DNA of 13,319 nucleotides, taken from an uncultured Bacteroidota bacterium (GTDB taxonomy: Bacteria; Bacteroidota; Bacteroidia; Bacteroidales; F082). The notes under the pieces are model-generated. The model was not told the DNA's origin. It saw only the letters and a list, made by a program, of their open reading frames with translations, and ran no database searches. Below, piece by piece: positions 6,667 through 13,319 of this stretch (its first letter is position 1; each line of letters opens with the position of its first letter). A program made the position numbers and the translations under genes. The stretch covers positions 1 to 13,319 of the forward strand of contig UQNO01000052.1 in assembly GCA_900542475.1 (NCBI GenBank). The letters run 5' to 3'.

Positions 6667-8369
6667 ATCTTGGGGATTGCGTTAATTAATTTTTTCGTAT
6701 AATCGTTTTTAGGGTTATTGAAAATATCGTCCGCGTCACCGAGTTCCACAGGCTTGCCATTGTACATCACAATGATGCGGTCTGACATGAAGCGAACGAC
6801 GTTAAGGTCATGAGAGATAAAGATATATGTGAGGCCGAAGTCGTGTTTCAGTCTGTTGAGCAGGTTCAACGTCTGTGCCTGCACCGACACGTCGAGGGCC
6901 GACACCGACTCGTCGCAGATTACGAGTTTCGGTTGCACCGCCAACGCCCTCGCGATGCATATTCTTTGCCTTTGGCCACCGGACAACTCGTGAGGATAAC
7001 GTTGATAGTACTCCGGGGCGAGCCCGACCTCGACAAGCAGCTCGCACACCTTGTCGCGACGTTTCTTTGCGTCAGGTTCTATGCCGTGCACCATCATCGG
7101 CTCCGCTATCGCGTCGCCGATGCGAATCCTTGGATTCAGCGACGAATATGGGTCTTGAAACACTATCTGCACACGTTTGCGATATTCACGCAAACCGCTG
7201 CCACTCAACGACATGACATCTTGACCTTCAAAAACAATCCTGCCTTCCGAAGGCTCCGCCAAACGCAAAACAGAGCGTCCCAGCGTCGTCTTTCCGCATC
7301 CCGACTCGCCAACAAGACCTATCGTCTCTCCTGAATAGACCTCGAAACTCACGTCGTCAACAGCCTTGACATAGTCGTAAACACGACTGAAGACACCCCT
7401 TCTCAACGGAAACCATGTCTTAAGACGCTCCACCCTCAAAATAGGCTCTTGCGAATATAGTTTTGCAAGATGAGATTTTCTTTCTTCTTGAGTGACAACG
7501 AGTTGCTGTCTGAAATCAACATTATCGCTCCAGGTGCCGTCGAGGAACTCCTTCACGACAGGCAGGCGTTTCAGGCGACAGTCCCTTGGCGGGCGACAGG
7601 CGAGAAGACCTTTGGTATAGGGTTCTTTAGGATTATTCAGTATTTCTTGGGATTCGCCGTATTCCACGACCTCACCGTCGTGCATGACCAAGATATAATC
7701 CGACACCTCCGACACCACCCCTATGTCATGAGAGATGAAAATCATCGAGAGGTTTTCGGTGCGTTGCAGTTCTTTCAGCAGTTTCAGTATCTCTTTTTGC
7801 ACTGTGACATCGAGTGCCGTGGTAGGTTCGTCGGCAATCAAAAGCTCCGGGGCGCAAGCTATTGCCATTGCAATCATGACACGTTGTTTTTGTCCGCCCG
7901 ACAGCTCGTGAGGGTAGCTCTTGAAGATTGCCTCGGGGCGTGGCAGCAGCACTTTTTCAAACAGCGACATGACGCGTGACTTCGCTTCTTCTTCGCTCAC
8001 GTCCTCATGTGCGAGAACAGCCTCCGCAACCTGAAAACCACATTGAAAAACAGGATTCAGCGAGGTCATCGGCTCCTGGAATATCATCGCGATACGCTTG
8101 CCGCGGATGTTGTGCATCTCATCTTCCGGAAGATGCAGTATATCCTTCCCGTCAAGGGTCATCTCGTCAGCGGTTATCCGCGACTGTTTCTCGTTCAGCA
8201 GCTTCATCACCGCCAGGCTGCTCACCGACTTTCCCGACCCGGATTCGCCGACGATTCCCAACGTCTTACCTCTCGGCACCTCAAAACTGACACCATGCAC
8301 TGCCTCGTTCCATTCGCCGTCGCGAAGGAACGATATCTTTAGATTTTTTATGTCAAGCAGAACACTCAT
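6663..8369 (-). CDS. Peptide ABC transporter with two fused ATP-binding domains
   Basis: A 568-residue cytoplasmic ATPase fusing DppD-like and DppF-like subunits, as in YejF and GsiA, that would power uptake of di- or oligopeptides. Domain 1 has Walker A GESGSGKS (41-48), Q-loop near 98, signature LSGGQ (156-160), Walker B LLIADE (176-181) and H-loop His214. Domain 2 has Walker A GESGCGKT (354-361), signature LSGGQ (462-466), Walker B LVICDE (482-487) and His520. Both sites keep the catalytic glutamate. Each domain is followed by the oligopeptide-transporter C-terminal extension (PYTKGLL near 250, DYTKKLI near 556). I chose ATG 8369; an ATG at 8378 would add three residues and lies within a dispersed repeat motif. 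No permease or binding protein is in the window, so partners must be elsewhere. Overlaps sdaA by 4 bp. Confidence 0.94.
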   Translation of the reverse strand: MSVLLDIKNLKISFLRDGEWNEAVHGVSFEVPRGKTLGIVGESGSGKSVSSLAVMKLLNEKQSRITADEMTLDGKDILHLPEDEMHNIRGKRIAMIFQEPMTSLNPVFQCGFQVAEAVLAHEDVSEEEAKSRVMSLFEKVLLPRPEAIFKSYPHELSGGQKQRVMIAMAIACAPELLIADEPTTALDVTVQKEILKLLKELQRTENLSMIFISHDIGVVSEVSDYILVMHDGEVVEYGESQEILNNPKEPYTKGLLACRPPRDCRLKRLPVVKEFLDGTWSDNVDFRQQLVVTQEERKSHLAKLYSQEPILRVERLKTWFPLRRGVFSRVYDYVKAVDDVSFEVYSGETIGLVGESGCGKTTLGRSVLRLAEPSEGRIVFEGQDVMSLSGSGLREYRKRVQIVFQDPYSSLNPRIRIGDAIAEPMMVHGIEPDAKKRRDKVCELLVEVGLAPEYYQRYPHELSGGQRQRICIARALAVQPKLVICDESVSALDVSVQAQTLNLLNRLKHDFGLTYIFISHDLNVVRFMSDRIIVMYNGKPVELGDADDIFNNPKNDYTKKLINAIPKI

Positions 8370-8371
8370 GG

Positions 8372-8470
8372 TCGTCATTTCGGGCTTGTCGAGAGAGCTA
8401 TATTCCCGTTATCATTCGATATTATTTCGTTTATACTTATAATTTCTCTGTCATTTTGAGAAAAACGGCG
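8372..8470. repeat. Degenerate copy of the GTCATTTCG repeat between the carrier and ABC genes
   Basis: The gap between the YfcC-like stop and the ABC start begins with TCGTCATTTCG (8372-8382), matching the arm of the element at 1653-1803, and continues with a similar TTGTCGAGAG. A weaker relative, CTGTCATTTTGAG, sits near 8448. The second arm is not a clean inverted copy, so this looks like a partial or decayed element. No promoter for the ABC gene is visible here. Confidence 0.4.
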
Positions 8471-8479
8471 GCTATTGTG

Positions 8480-10066
8480 CTAAAATCCCTCAAGTGGAAC
8501 CAGCACCGTTGGAATCAGCAGCAATCCACCAATTATAATCAACATCAAAATAAACTTCCACACCCATTTGAACCATTTCTGGTAGGGGATTTTCGCCACA
8601 CCGAGTGCTCCGATAAGCACGCCGGATGTCGGGGTTATCATGTTGGTGAAGCCGTCGCCGAACTGAAACGCCATCACTGTGGCTTGACGGCACACCCCGA
8701 TGAGGTCGCTGAACGGCGCCATAATAGGCATAGTGATGGCAGCCTTCGCCGAACCGGACGGAATGATGATATTTATAAGTGTCTGAATACCATACATTAT
8801 CTCCACCGACGCCACCTTGCCAAAATCGGACATCGACTTAGACAGACCGTATAAAACAGTGTCGATGACACCGCCGTCTTGAAGAATCACCACAATGCCT
8901 CCTGCCAACCCGACAACCACCGCTGCCGACAAAATATCTTGCATTCCCTCGATGAAAAAGCGAGCTATGTCGCTGGCGCTCTTCCCTATAGCGATGCCGC
9001 TGCATATACCCATGGCGATGAACAACGACGCGATTTCCATCACATACCAGCCATAACCCATCACTCCGACAATGAGATATATTATAGTGTACAACAGTAT
9101 CAAAAGAATGAAATTATGTACCGATTTTCTTAACGACAAAATCCCTATGACAGCGAACAAGCCTGTCAGAATCGGGATTATACACACTGTAAACGAGCGA
9201 GAGCCGACTTTTAAGGTTGTTTCCGGATAGAAATACGAGAAAACCGCCATCACGACAAGCAGTAAAGCATACACAAACCAAGCCGCCTTGGGCACATAAC
9301 GCTCGAGTTCCTGTGCACCCGCAGCCTCGCTTTTCCGCCAATAAGCATCGTCATCGTACATTATAGACGAAGTGGGATTTTTCTTGACCTTGTGAGCGTA
9401 ATGCAGCACGAAAGCAATGCCGAAGATGTTGATAATCAACCAGCAGAAGACACGGTAGCCGATGCCTGAAAATAACGGGACATCAGCGATGCCTTGCGCT
9501 ATCCCGATGGTGAACGGGTTCAAAATCGCGCCGGCGAAACCGATATGCGCCGCGACATACACCATGCAGAGACCGACAATGCTGTCGTAACCCATTGATA
9601 TTGCGAGAGGTATGACAATAATCACAAAAGCGATACACTCCTCGCTCATACCGAAGATAGCACCAAACAAGCTGAACAGCAACATTATCAGCACGATGAT
9701 GATGTTATCAATGCCTAAAAAACTTATAAACTTATGACCTTCAAGCCGTTGAGTAAATCTCAAAAAAGAGAGAATGCCCATGTCGATGGCATGGCTTTTG
9801 TTCATAATCCAGAACGCACCGCCTATCATCAGTATGAAAACGATGATTTTCGACTGCTGCACAAAACCGTTGAAAAGTGCCGAAAACACCTGCCAAGTCT
9901 GAGCTTCCGGATGAAAATCCTCTTGATACTCGACAGGCAGCTCGTTCGCATAATAAAAAACACCGTCGATGTATTTGCCTGGACGGATAAACCACGTCAT
10001 AACGGCAGCGACGACGATTATGAAAAAAACAATAACAAAAGTATGCGGTACTTTGCGCTTTGCCAT
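8480..10066 (-). CDS. YfcC family membrane carrier (DcuC/ion transporter superfamily)
   Basis: A 528-residue integral inner-membrane protein with roughly a dozen hydrophobic segments. The N-terminus (PHTFVIVFFIIVVAAVMTW, then PGKY at 29-32) and the conserved re-entrant-like motifs IPSGSAKAAI (435-444) and GFTNMITPTSG (about 472-482), followed by GALGVAKIPYQKW, are characteristic of the YfcC group. Relatives are annotated as basic amino acid antiporters or C4-dicarboxylate carriers, but the substrate of most is not proven. The start is supported by the family N-terminus and by a TAnnTTTG box 13 bp upstream. It lies 110 bp upstream of the peptide ABC gene on the same strand; with the serine deaminase further on, an amino acid or peptide-related substrate is a reasonable inference. 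Confidence 0.88.
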   Translation of the reverse strand: MAKRKVPHTFVIVFFIIVVAAVMTWFIRPGKYIDGVFYYANELPVEYQEDFHPEAQTWQVFSALFNGFVQQSKIIVFILMIGGAFWIMNKSHAIDMGILSFLRFTQRLEGHKFISFLGIDNIIIVLIMLLFSLFGAIFGMSEECIAFVIIVIPLAISMGYDSIVGLCMVYVAAHIGFAGAILNPFTIGIAQGIADVPLFSGIGYRVFCWLIINIFGIAFVLHYAHKVKKNPTSSIMYDDDAYWRKSEAAGAQELERYVPKAAWFVYALLLVVMAVFSYFYPETTLKVGSRSFTVCIIPILTGLFAVIGILSLRKSVHNFILLILLYTIIYLIVGVMGYGWYVMEIASLFIAMGICSGIAIGKSASDIARFFIEGMQDILSAAVVVGLAGGIVVILQDGGVIDTVLYGLSKSMSDFGKVASVEIMYGIQTLINIIIPSGSAKAAITMPIMAPFSDLIGVCRQATVMAFQFGDGFTNMITPTSGVLIGALGVAKIPYQKWFKWVWKFILMLIIIGGLLLIPTVLVPLEGF

Positions 10067-10079
10067 AAAATATTTTTTG

Positions 10080-10087
10080 CAAAGATA
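10080..10087 (-). promoter_or_regulatory. -7 promoter box for the YfcC-like carrier
   Basis: On the minus strand this reads TATCTTTG, a full match to TAnnTTTG, ending 13 bp before the ATG at 10066. A TTTG (CAAA on the plus strand at 10110-10113) lies 22 bp further upstream, slightly more than the usual 19-21, and may be the -33 element. The leader would be only a few bases long. The 16 bases 10072-10087 are shared exactly with the promoter region at 4751-4766. Confidence 0.62.
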
Positions 10088-10141
10088 AGAAAATCTCTCG
10101 CAGATAACACAAACAACGCGGATTTTTATACCAAATCAGTC

Positions 10142-10184
10142 TTCCGCAGCCGATTTGCCCGCCAAAGCAAGAGTTTTTGCGGAA
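10142..10184 (-). terminator. Candidate hairpin after the antiporter gene
   Basis: Perfect 7-bp arms TTCCGCA (10142-10148) and TGCGGAA (10178-10184) enclose 29 nt that can form a small inner TTTG/CAAA stem. It lies about 30 bp past the antiporter stop and upstream of the carrier promoter, where a terminator is expected. There is no U-run, so this is weak and would not be a classic intrinsic terminator. Confidence 0.3.
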
Positions 10185-10215
10185 AAGGCTCTCTGTTTCT
10201 GTCGAGATGGCGGCT

Positions 10216-11715
10216 CTACCCTTCGTTTTCGGAGATTAGTAGAAGCTTGTCGCCTTTTTTAAGATATAGTTTTCCATTTGGGACGATGTATTTGTGGTCG
10301 CGTTTGACGAGCATCACAAGAGTACCTTTAGACAGTGGATAATCTTTCAAATACGCTTCGTTCTCAACGAGTTGCATCTCCATGGCGGTGTTAAGTTCTT
10401 CCGGTATTTCCACACCGAAGTTTTCGGGACCGCTGGTGTCTTTTTCTCCAAGATGCAGATGTTTCGCCATGAAAGGAATGGTTGTCCCTTGGAAAATCAG
10501 CGATAGCAGGGTGATGAAAAACACCACGTTGAATATCATTTCGCCGCCTTTGACACCATGTATGAAAGGATATGTCGCAAAAATGATAGGTGCGGCGCCT
10601 CGCAACCCAACCCACGACACGAAAAGCTTGTCTTTGAACTCTATTTTTCTGAAGGGGAGCAGGCTTATCCACACGGCAAGCGGTCGTCCGAGCAATATCA
10701 TGAAGACACCGATAATGATAGCAGGCACTGCCATTTTCAGCATATTGTGCGGCGTTACGAGCAGTCCCAACAAAAGGAACATCACGATTTGCACCATCCA
10801 CACCAGGCCGTCAAGAAGCCTGTCGATGCTGCGACGCTCGATAAGCTTGCTGCTTCCGAAGACGGTGTGCATCTTGCCGAAAAGCTTGATTTTGTTATCG
10901 ACAAGACCGGCGTTTCCCACTACAATTCCGGCGATATAGACAGCGAGATAGCCGTTGCCGTTGAGCATGTCGGTGATGGCGAATGTAAGGAATATGAATC
11001 CCACTATGAGAATCTGATACAGCGCCTTGTTCTCAAGCTGCAGCTTGTTGTGAATCCACACATAGACGCGGCCGAAAAGCAAGCCGACCACGAGACCGAC
11101 CACAAACTGAAGAAAAAACGTAAGCACGATGTAAATCCAACTGATACCAGCCCCCACATTAGTCTGTACCACCTGAACCATCACAATGGTGAGCATGTAC
11201 GCCATAGGGTCGTTACTGCCGCTCTCGAGCTCCAGAAGGGGTCGCAGGTTGTGCTTCAGCTTGAGTTTCTGCGACCTCAATATGCTGAACACCGAAGCCG
11301 AGTCGGTTGACGACATAGTGGCGGCGAGCAGCAACGCCATCGCGAGCGACAACGACAGCACTTTCTCGAAGATAATACCCACTCCGTAAATGAAAAAACC
11401 AGTAAACACAGTGGTAAGCAGCACCCCTGATGTCGCCAGGACTATTCCCGGACCGATGACAGGCCGGATAAGCTCAAACTGTGTGTCCATGCCGCCAGTA
11501 AACAAGATGATTGACAAAGCTATCATGCCGATAAACTGCGCGAACTCATAGTTGCTGAAATGTATTCCGACACCGTCCTCGCCGAAAATCATACCCGCCA
11601 TGAGAAATATCAAAAGTGTCGGGACTCCCATTTTATATCCCGCTTTCGTTATTAAAATGCTGAAAATCAAAATAACAGCAGCTAATAACAGGAAGTTGCC
11701 AGCCGTGATTATCAT
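10216..11715 (-). CDS. K+/H+ (or Na+/H+) antiporter, CPA1 NhaP2-like
   Basis: A 499-residue inner-membrane cation/proton exchanger for pH, potassium or sodium homeostasis. About a dozen transmembrane segments fill residues 1-400, including the GVPTLLIFLMAGMIFGEDG segment (30-48), LFTGGMD (71-77), the STDSASVFSIL region (136-146) and ESGSNDP (164-170), whose Asn-Asp pair is the ion-binding signature of CPA1 transporters. Residues 441-499 form a TrkA-C-type regulatory domain (ending in KKGDKLLLISENEG), a domain that binds small ligands in related proteins. Enterobacterial NhaP2/CvrA is longer, with an additional C-terminal CorC-like domain that is absent here. It is the first minus-strand gene of the window and lies divergent from fba, with a leader of about 170 nt if the promoter at 11890-11897 is used. 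Ion specificity cannot be read from sequence. Confidence 0.9.
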   Translation of the reverse strand: MIITAGNFLLLAAVILIFSILITKAGYKMGVPTLLIFLMAGMIFGEDGVGIHFSNYEFAQFIGMIALSIILFTGGMDTQFELIRPVIGPGIVLATSGVLLTTVFTGFFIYGVGIIFEKVLSLSLAMALLLAATMSSTDSASVFSILRSQKLKLKHNLRPLLELESGSNDPMAYMLTIVMVQVVQTNVGAGISWIYIVLTFFLQFVVGLVVGLLFGRVYVWIHNKLQLENKALYQILIVGFIFLTFAITDMLNGNGYLAVYIAGIVVGNAGLVDNKIKLFGKMHTVFGSSKLIERRSIDRLLDGLVWMVQIVMFLLLGLLVTPHNMLKMAVPAIIIGVFMILLGRPLAVWISLLPFRKIEFKDKLFVSWVGLRGAAPIIFATYPFIHGVKGGEMIFNVVFFITLLSLIFQGTTIPFMAKHLHLGEKDTSGPENFGVEIPEELNTAMEMQLVENEAYLKDYPLSKGTLVMLVKRDHKYIVPNGKLYLKKGDKLLLISENEG

Positions 11716-11821
11716 ATTTTTTCCTTTTTTAAAATGTTATACATCGGTCTTCCACTCGAATTCTAATAGCCCTTTGTTTCAACAATGACATCTCCGAAAA
11801 ACATAGACATCTGTCTCATGA

Positions 11822-11887
11822 TTATTTTATCAGGCCGACATAACAACCTGTCAGATTAACCGAAGAAGAGCATTCTCTCATTTTCAT
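11822..11887 (-). CDS. Candidate upstream ORF in the antiporter leader (21 codons)
   Basis: A complete small frame on the minus strand, beginning MKMREC and ending GLIK before a TAA stop. It begins 3 bp after the -7 box at 11890-11897, so translation from the first or second in-frame ATG would be leaderless or nearly so. It contains two cysteines and resembles no leader peptide I know. It may be a regulatory upstream ORF for the antiporter or a chance frame; a 21-codon open frame is not significant by itself. Confidence 0.2.
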   Translation of the reverse strand: MKMRECSSSVNLTGCYVGLIK

Positions 11888-11889
11888 TG

Positions 11890-11897
11890 CAAAAATA
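11890..11897 (-). promoter_or_regulatory. Candidate -7 box for the antiporter gene
   Basis: On the minus strand this reads TATTTTTG, matching TAnnTTTG. TTG triplets lie 18 bp and 22 bp upstream (11916-11918 and 11920-11922 on the plus strand read CAA), flanking the ideal distance. It would give the antiporter mRNA a leader of about 170 nt. Because the region is AT-rich, chance matches are possible. Confidence 0.4.
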
Positions 11898-11916
11898 CAA
11901 ATATTTTTTTATGACC

Positions 11917-11940
11917 AATCAATTTTTTTGATTTTAATCA
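11917..11940. promoter_or_regulatory. Three AATCA/TGATT half-sites between divergent promoters
   Basis: AATCA (11917-11921), TGATT (11929-11933) and AATCA (11936-11940) form two overlapping dyads: AATCAA-N5-TTGATT and TGATT-TT-AATCA. They overlap the -33 element of fba and lie just upstream of the antiporter -7 box. This is a suitable site for a regulator acting on both genes, though no regulator is encoded nearby. Inference from arrangement only. Confidence 0.35.
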
Positions 11941-11958
11941 TTAAATTATGTAATTTTG
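11928..11958 (+). promoter_or_regulatory. Promoter of fba (-33 TTG and -7 TAATTTTG)
   Basis: TTTG at 11927-11930 and TAATTTTG at 11951-11958 match the Bacteroidetes -33 and -7 consensus with a 20-bp spacing, the best promoter match in the window. The start of transcription would fall near 11963-11966, giving a leader of about 25 nt before the ATG at 11989. No Shine-Dalgarno sequence is seen in the leader, which is A-rich, as is normal in this phylum. Confidence 0.75.
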
Positions 11959-11988
11959 CAGTTAGAAAATCGATAAAATCATAATAAC

Positions 11989-12993
11989 ATGGTAAACTAC
12001 AAAGATTTAGGGTTAGTGAACACCCGCGATATGTTTGCAAGAGCCGTCAACGGCGGATATGCCGTCCCGGCTTTCAATTTCAACAACATGGAACAGATGC
12101 AGGCCATTATCATGGCGGCGGTGGAGACAAAATCACCGGTGATTCTCCAGATTTCGAAAGGCGCGCGCAACTATGCCAACCAGACTCTGCTCCGTTACAT
12201 GGCCGAAGGAGCTGTCGCATACGCCAAAGAACTCGGCTGCGAACGCCCCGAGATTGTGCTTCACCTCGACCACGGCGATTCCTTCGAGCTTTGCAAAAAT
12301 TGCATAGAAATGGGCTTCTCGTCAGTGATGATTGACGGCTCGGCTCTTCCTTACGACGAGAACGTGGCTCTCACTCGCAAAGTCGTTGACTACGCTCATA
12401 AACACGATGTCACTGTCGAGGGCGAACTCGGCGTTTTGGCAGGTGTGGAAGACGAGGTCGCGTCAGAGGTCAGCCACTACACAAAACCGGAGGAAGTCGT
12501 GGATTTCGTGACAAAGACGGGTGTCGATTCTCTCGCAATCTCTATCGGGACATCGCACGGCGCCTACAAATTCACCCCCGAACAATGCACAGTTGACCCA
12601 CAGACAGGCCGTTTAGTACCTCCTCCGCTGGCTTTCGACGTACTCGAGGCTATAGAGAAAGAGCTTCCGGGCTTCCCTATCGTGCTTCACGGCTCATCAT
12701 CAGTGCCGCAGGACGATGTTGACACCATCAACAAATACGGCGGCAGCTTGAAAGCAGCGGTGGGCATTCCAGAAGAGCAGCTCCGCAAGGCGGCGAAGTC
12801 GGCAGTGTGCAAAATCAACATCGACTCCGACAGCCGTCTCGCCATGACAGCGGCAATCCGCAAGACCCTCGCCGAGAAACCGGCAGAGTTCGACCCGAGA
12901 AAGTACCTCGGACCGGCAAGAGAACACATGAAAGAACTCTATGAGCATAAAATCATTAATGTGCTGGGCAGTAACGGGAAACTGAACCGCTAA
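11989..12993 (+). CDS. fba: Class II fructose-1,6-bisphosphate aldolase
   Basis: Cytoplasmic zinc enzyme that reversibly cleaves fructose 1,6-bisphosphate to dihydroxyacetone phosphate and glyceraldehyde 3-phosphate. At 334 residues it is full length. Asp94 and His95 in LHLDHGDS (91-98) provide the catalytic acid and a zinc ligand; VEGELG (143-148) holds the metal-binding glutamate; His190 in GTSHGAYKF and His234 in LHGSSSVP complete the zinc site; NIDSDSRLAMTAAIRK (277-292) is the phosphate-binding region. The start MVNYKDLGLVNTRDMF is conserved in Bacteroidetes aldolases and follows a well-formed promoter. It is transcribed alone as far as can be seen, since a palindrome (13014-13059) and a separate promoter-like box lie between it and the next gene. 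Confidence 0.97.
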   Translation: MVNYKDLGLVNTRDMFARAVNGGYAVPAFNFNNMEQMQAIIMAAVETKSPVILQISKGARNYANQTLLRYMAEGAVAYAKELGCERPEIVLHLDHGDSFELCKNCIEMGFSSVMIDGSALPYDENVALTRKVVDYAHKHDVTVEGELGVLAGVEDEVASEVSHYTKPEEVVDFVTKTGVDSLAISIGTSHGAYKFTPEQCTVDPQTGRLVPPPLAFDVLEAIEKELPGFPIVLHGSSSVPQDDVDTINKYGGSLKAAVGIPEEQLRKAAKSAVCKINIDSDSRLAMTAAIRKTLAEKPAEFDPRKYLGPAREHMKELYEHKIINVLGSNGKLNR

Positions 12994-13013
12994 CTATTAG
13001 GCATCAGATATTA

Positions 13014-13059
13014 GCCGTCATTTCGTCAAAGTTCATCACACCTCAACCGAAATGACGGC
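13014..13059. terminator. Palindromic repeat unit downstream of fba, possible terminator
   Basis: Perfect 12-bp arms GCCGTCATTTCG (13014-13025) and CGAAATGACGGC (13048-13059) enclose a 22-nt loop. The stem is stable and placed 20 bp after the fba stop codon, where a terminator is expected, but no T-run follows. The GTCATTTCG core is the same as in the larger element at 1653-1803, so it may be a short member of a dispersed repeat family that has a transcript-end function. Confidence 0.5.
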
Positions 13060-13098
13060 AATTGCCATGACCATGTAACAACAAACAATTTGCGTCAT

Positions 13099-13106
13099 TA
13101 TCTTTG
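13099..13106 (+). promoter_or_regulatory. -7-like box immediately before the last gene
   Basis: TATCTTTG matches TAnnTTTG exactly and is the same octamer as found before the glycosyltransferase and the YfcC-like genes. It ends only one base before the ATG at 13108, so the transcript would begin at or inside the start codon. No TTG stands at the -33 distance. Either the message is leaderless with a start slightly downstream, or this box is not used. Confidence 0.35.
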
Positions 13107-13107
13107 C

Positions 13108-13319
13108 ATGAAAAAACTCCTTTTATTGATTTTTGCTCTTGGTGTGGTTGAACTTCATTCTCAAGAGGAGTTTTTTTCGATAAAGGGAAGAATTTTTTCG
13201 AAAGACAGCCTGACAGCGATTCATAATGTCAATATTATCAGCGAGATATCTCGTTATGGAACGACAACGAACCAAGAGGGGCGATTTTTTATCAAGTCGA
13301 AGTCAATCGACACTTTATG
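13108..13319 (+). CDS. Secreted protein with carboxypeptidase-regulatory-like domain (partial, cut by window end)
   Basis: Seventy complete codons are visible before the window ends; the 3' part is missing. Residues 1-19 form a signal peptide (MKK, a leucine-rich core, cleavage probably after the Ser of HSQ). The following sequence IKGRIFSKDSLTAIHNVNI, then GTTTNQEGRFFIK, has the pattern of the CarboxypepD_reg-like beta-sandwich domain (G-x-V/I at the first strand, a conserved NVNI, and G-T-x-T-N-x-x-G-x-F). In Bacteroidetes this domain opens many exported proteins, from outer membrane TonB-dependent receptors to small stand-alone periplasmic or surface proteins, so the full protein cannot be named. 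It lies 114 bp after fba on the same strand, behind a palindrome. Confidence 0.7.
   Translation, partial: MKKLLLLIFALGVVELHSQEEFFSIKGRIFSKDSLTAIHNVNIISEISRYGTTTNQEGRFFIKSKSIDTL

Noticed and set aside
10558..11310. A 250-codon plus-strand open frame antisense to the antiporter
   Set aside because: Its histidine- and glutamate-rich composition is what the reverse complement of a membrane protein gene gives; no domain is recognisable.
11716..11889. Possible cyclic di-AMP (ydaO-type) riboswitch in the antiporter leader
   Set aside because: The known conserved sequence blocks of that class are not visible in the leader.
1..13319. CRISPR array, tRNA or rRNA genes, prophage or conjugative element
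   Set aside because: No regular repeat-spacer pattern, no RNA gene sequence and no integrase, transposase or phage proteins were recognised.

Overview
The window looks like chromosomal DNA of a Bacteroidota (probably Bacteroidales) bacterium. Supporting signs are -7 boxes of the TAnnTTTG type in front of several genes, almost no Shine-Dalgarno sequences, a beta-helix protein ending in a type IX secretion-like tail, a class II aldolase and a phosphoglycerate kinase of the usual Bacteroidetes form, and a carboxypeptidase-regulatory-like domain protein at the right edge. No tRNA, rRNA, CRISPR array, insertion sequence or phage gene was found.

Layout. Positions 1-273 carry no gene but are rich in dyads and short repeats, and hold a likely promoter for a gene lying off the left edge. 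From 274 to 11715 every gene is on the minus strand. Read in transcription order from the right these are: a CPA1-type K+/H+ antiporter (11715-10216); a YfcC/DcuC-type carrier (10066-8480); a double-ATPase peptide ABC protein (8369-6663); L-serine ammonia-lyase (6666-5455, overlapping the ABC gene by 4 bp); an RNA 2',3'-cyclic phosphodiesterase (5383-4817); two family 2 glycosyltransferases overlapping by 4 bp (4744-3986 and 3989-3075); phosphoglycerate kinase (3056-1806); and a secreted beta-helix protein (1617-274). A divergent intergenic region (11716-11988) separates these from plus-strand fructose-bisphosphate aldolase (11989-12993) and the start of a second plus-strand gene that runs off the right edge (13108 onward).

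How the genes may work together. The YfcC carrier, peptide ABC ATPase and serine deaminase form a plausible unit for taking up peptides or amino acids and converting serine to pyruvate; the 3' phosphodiesterase may be co-transcribed. The two glycosyltransferases and pgk form a second likely transcription unit behind a promoter at 4759-4766. Pgk and fba are both core glycolytic genes but lie in separate units on opposite strands. The functional assignments are mostly ordinary housekeeping. The more interesting signals are non-coding: a nested inverted repeat over the end of the beta-helix gene, a dispersed palindromic repeat with a GTCATTTCG core at three intergenic sites, a 16-bp identical promoter block in front of two unrelated genes, and an array of half-sites between the divergent antiporter and aldolase promoters. 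I did not find a convincing undescribed biological system.
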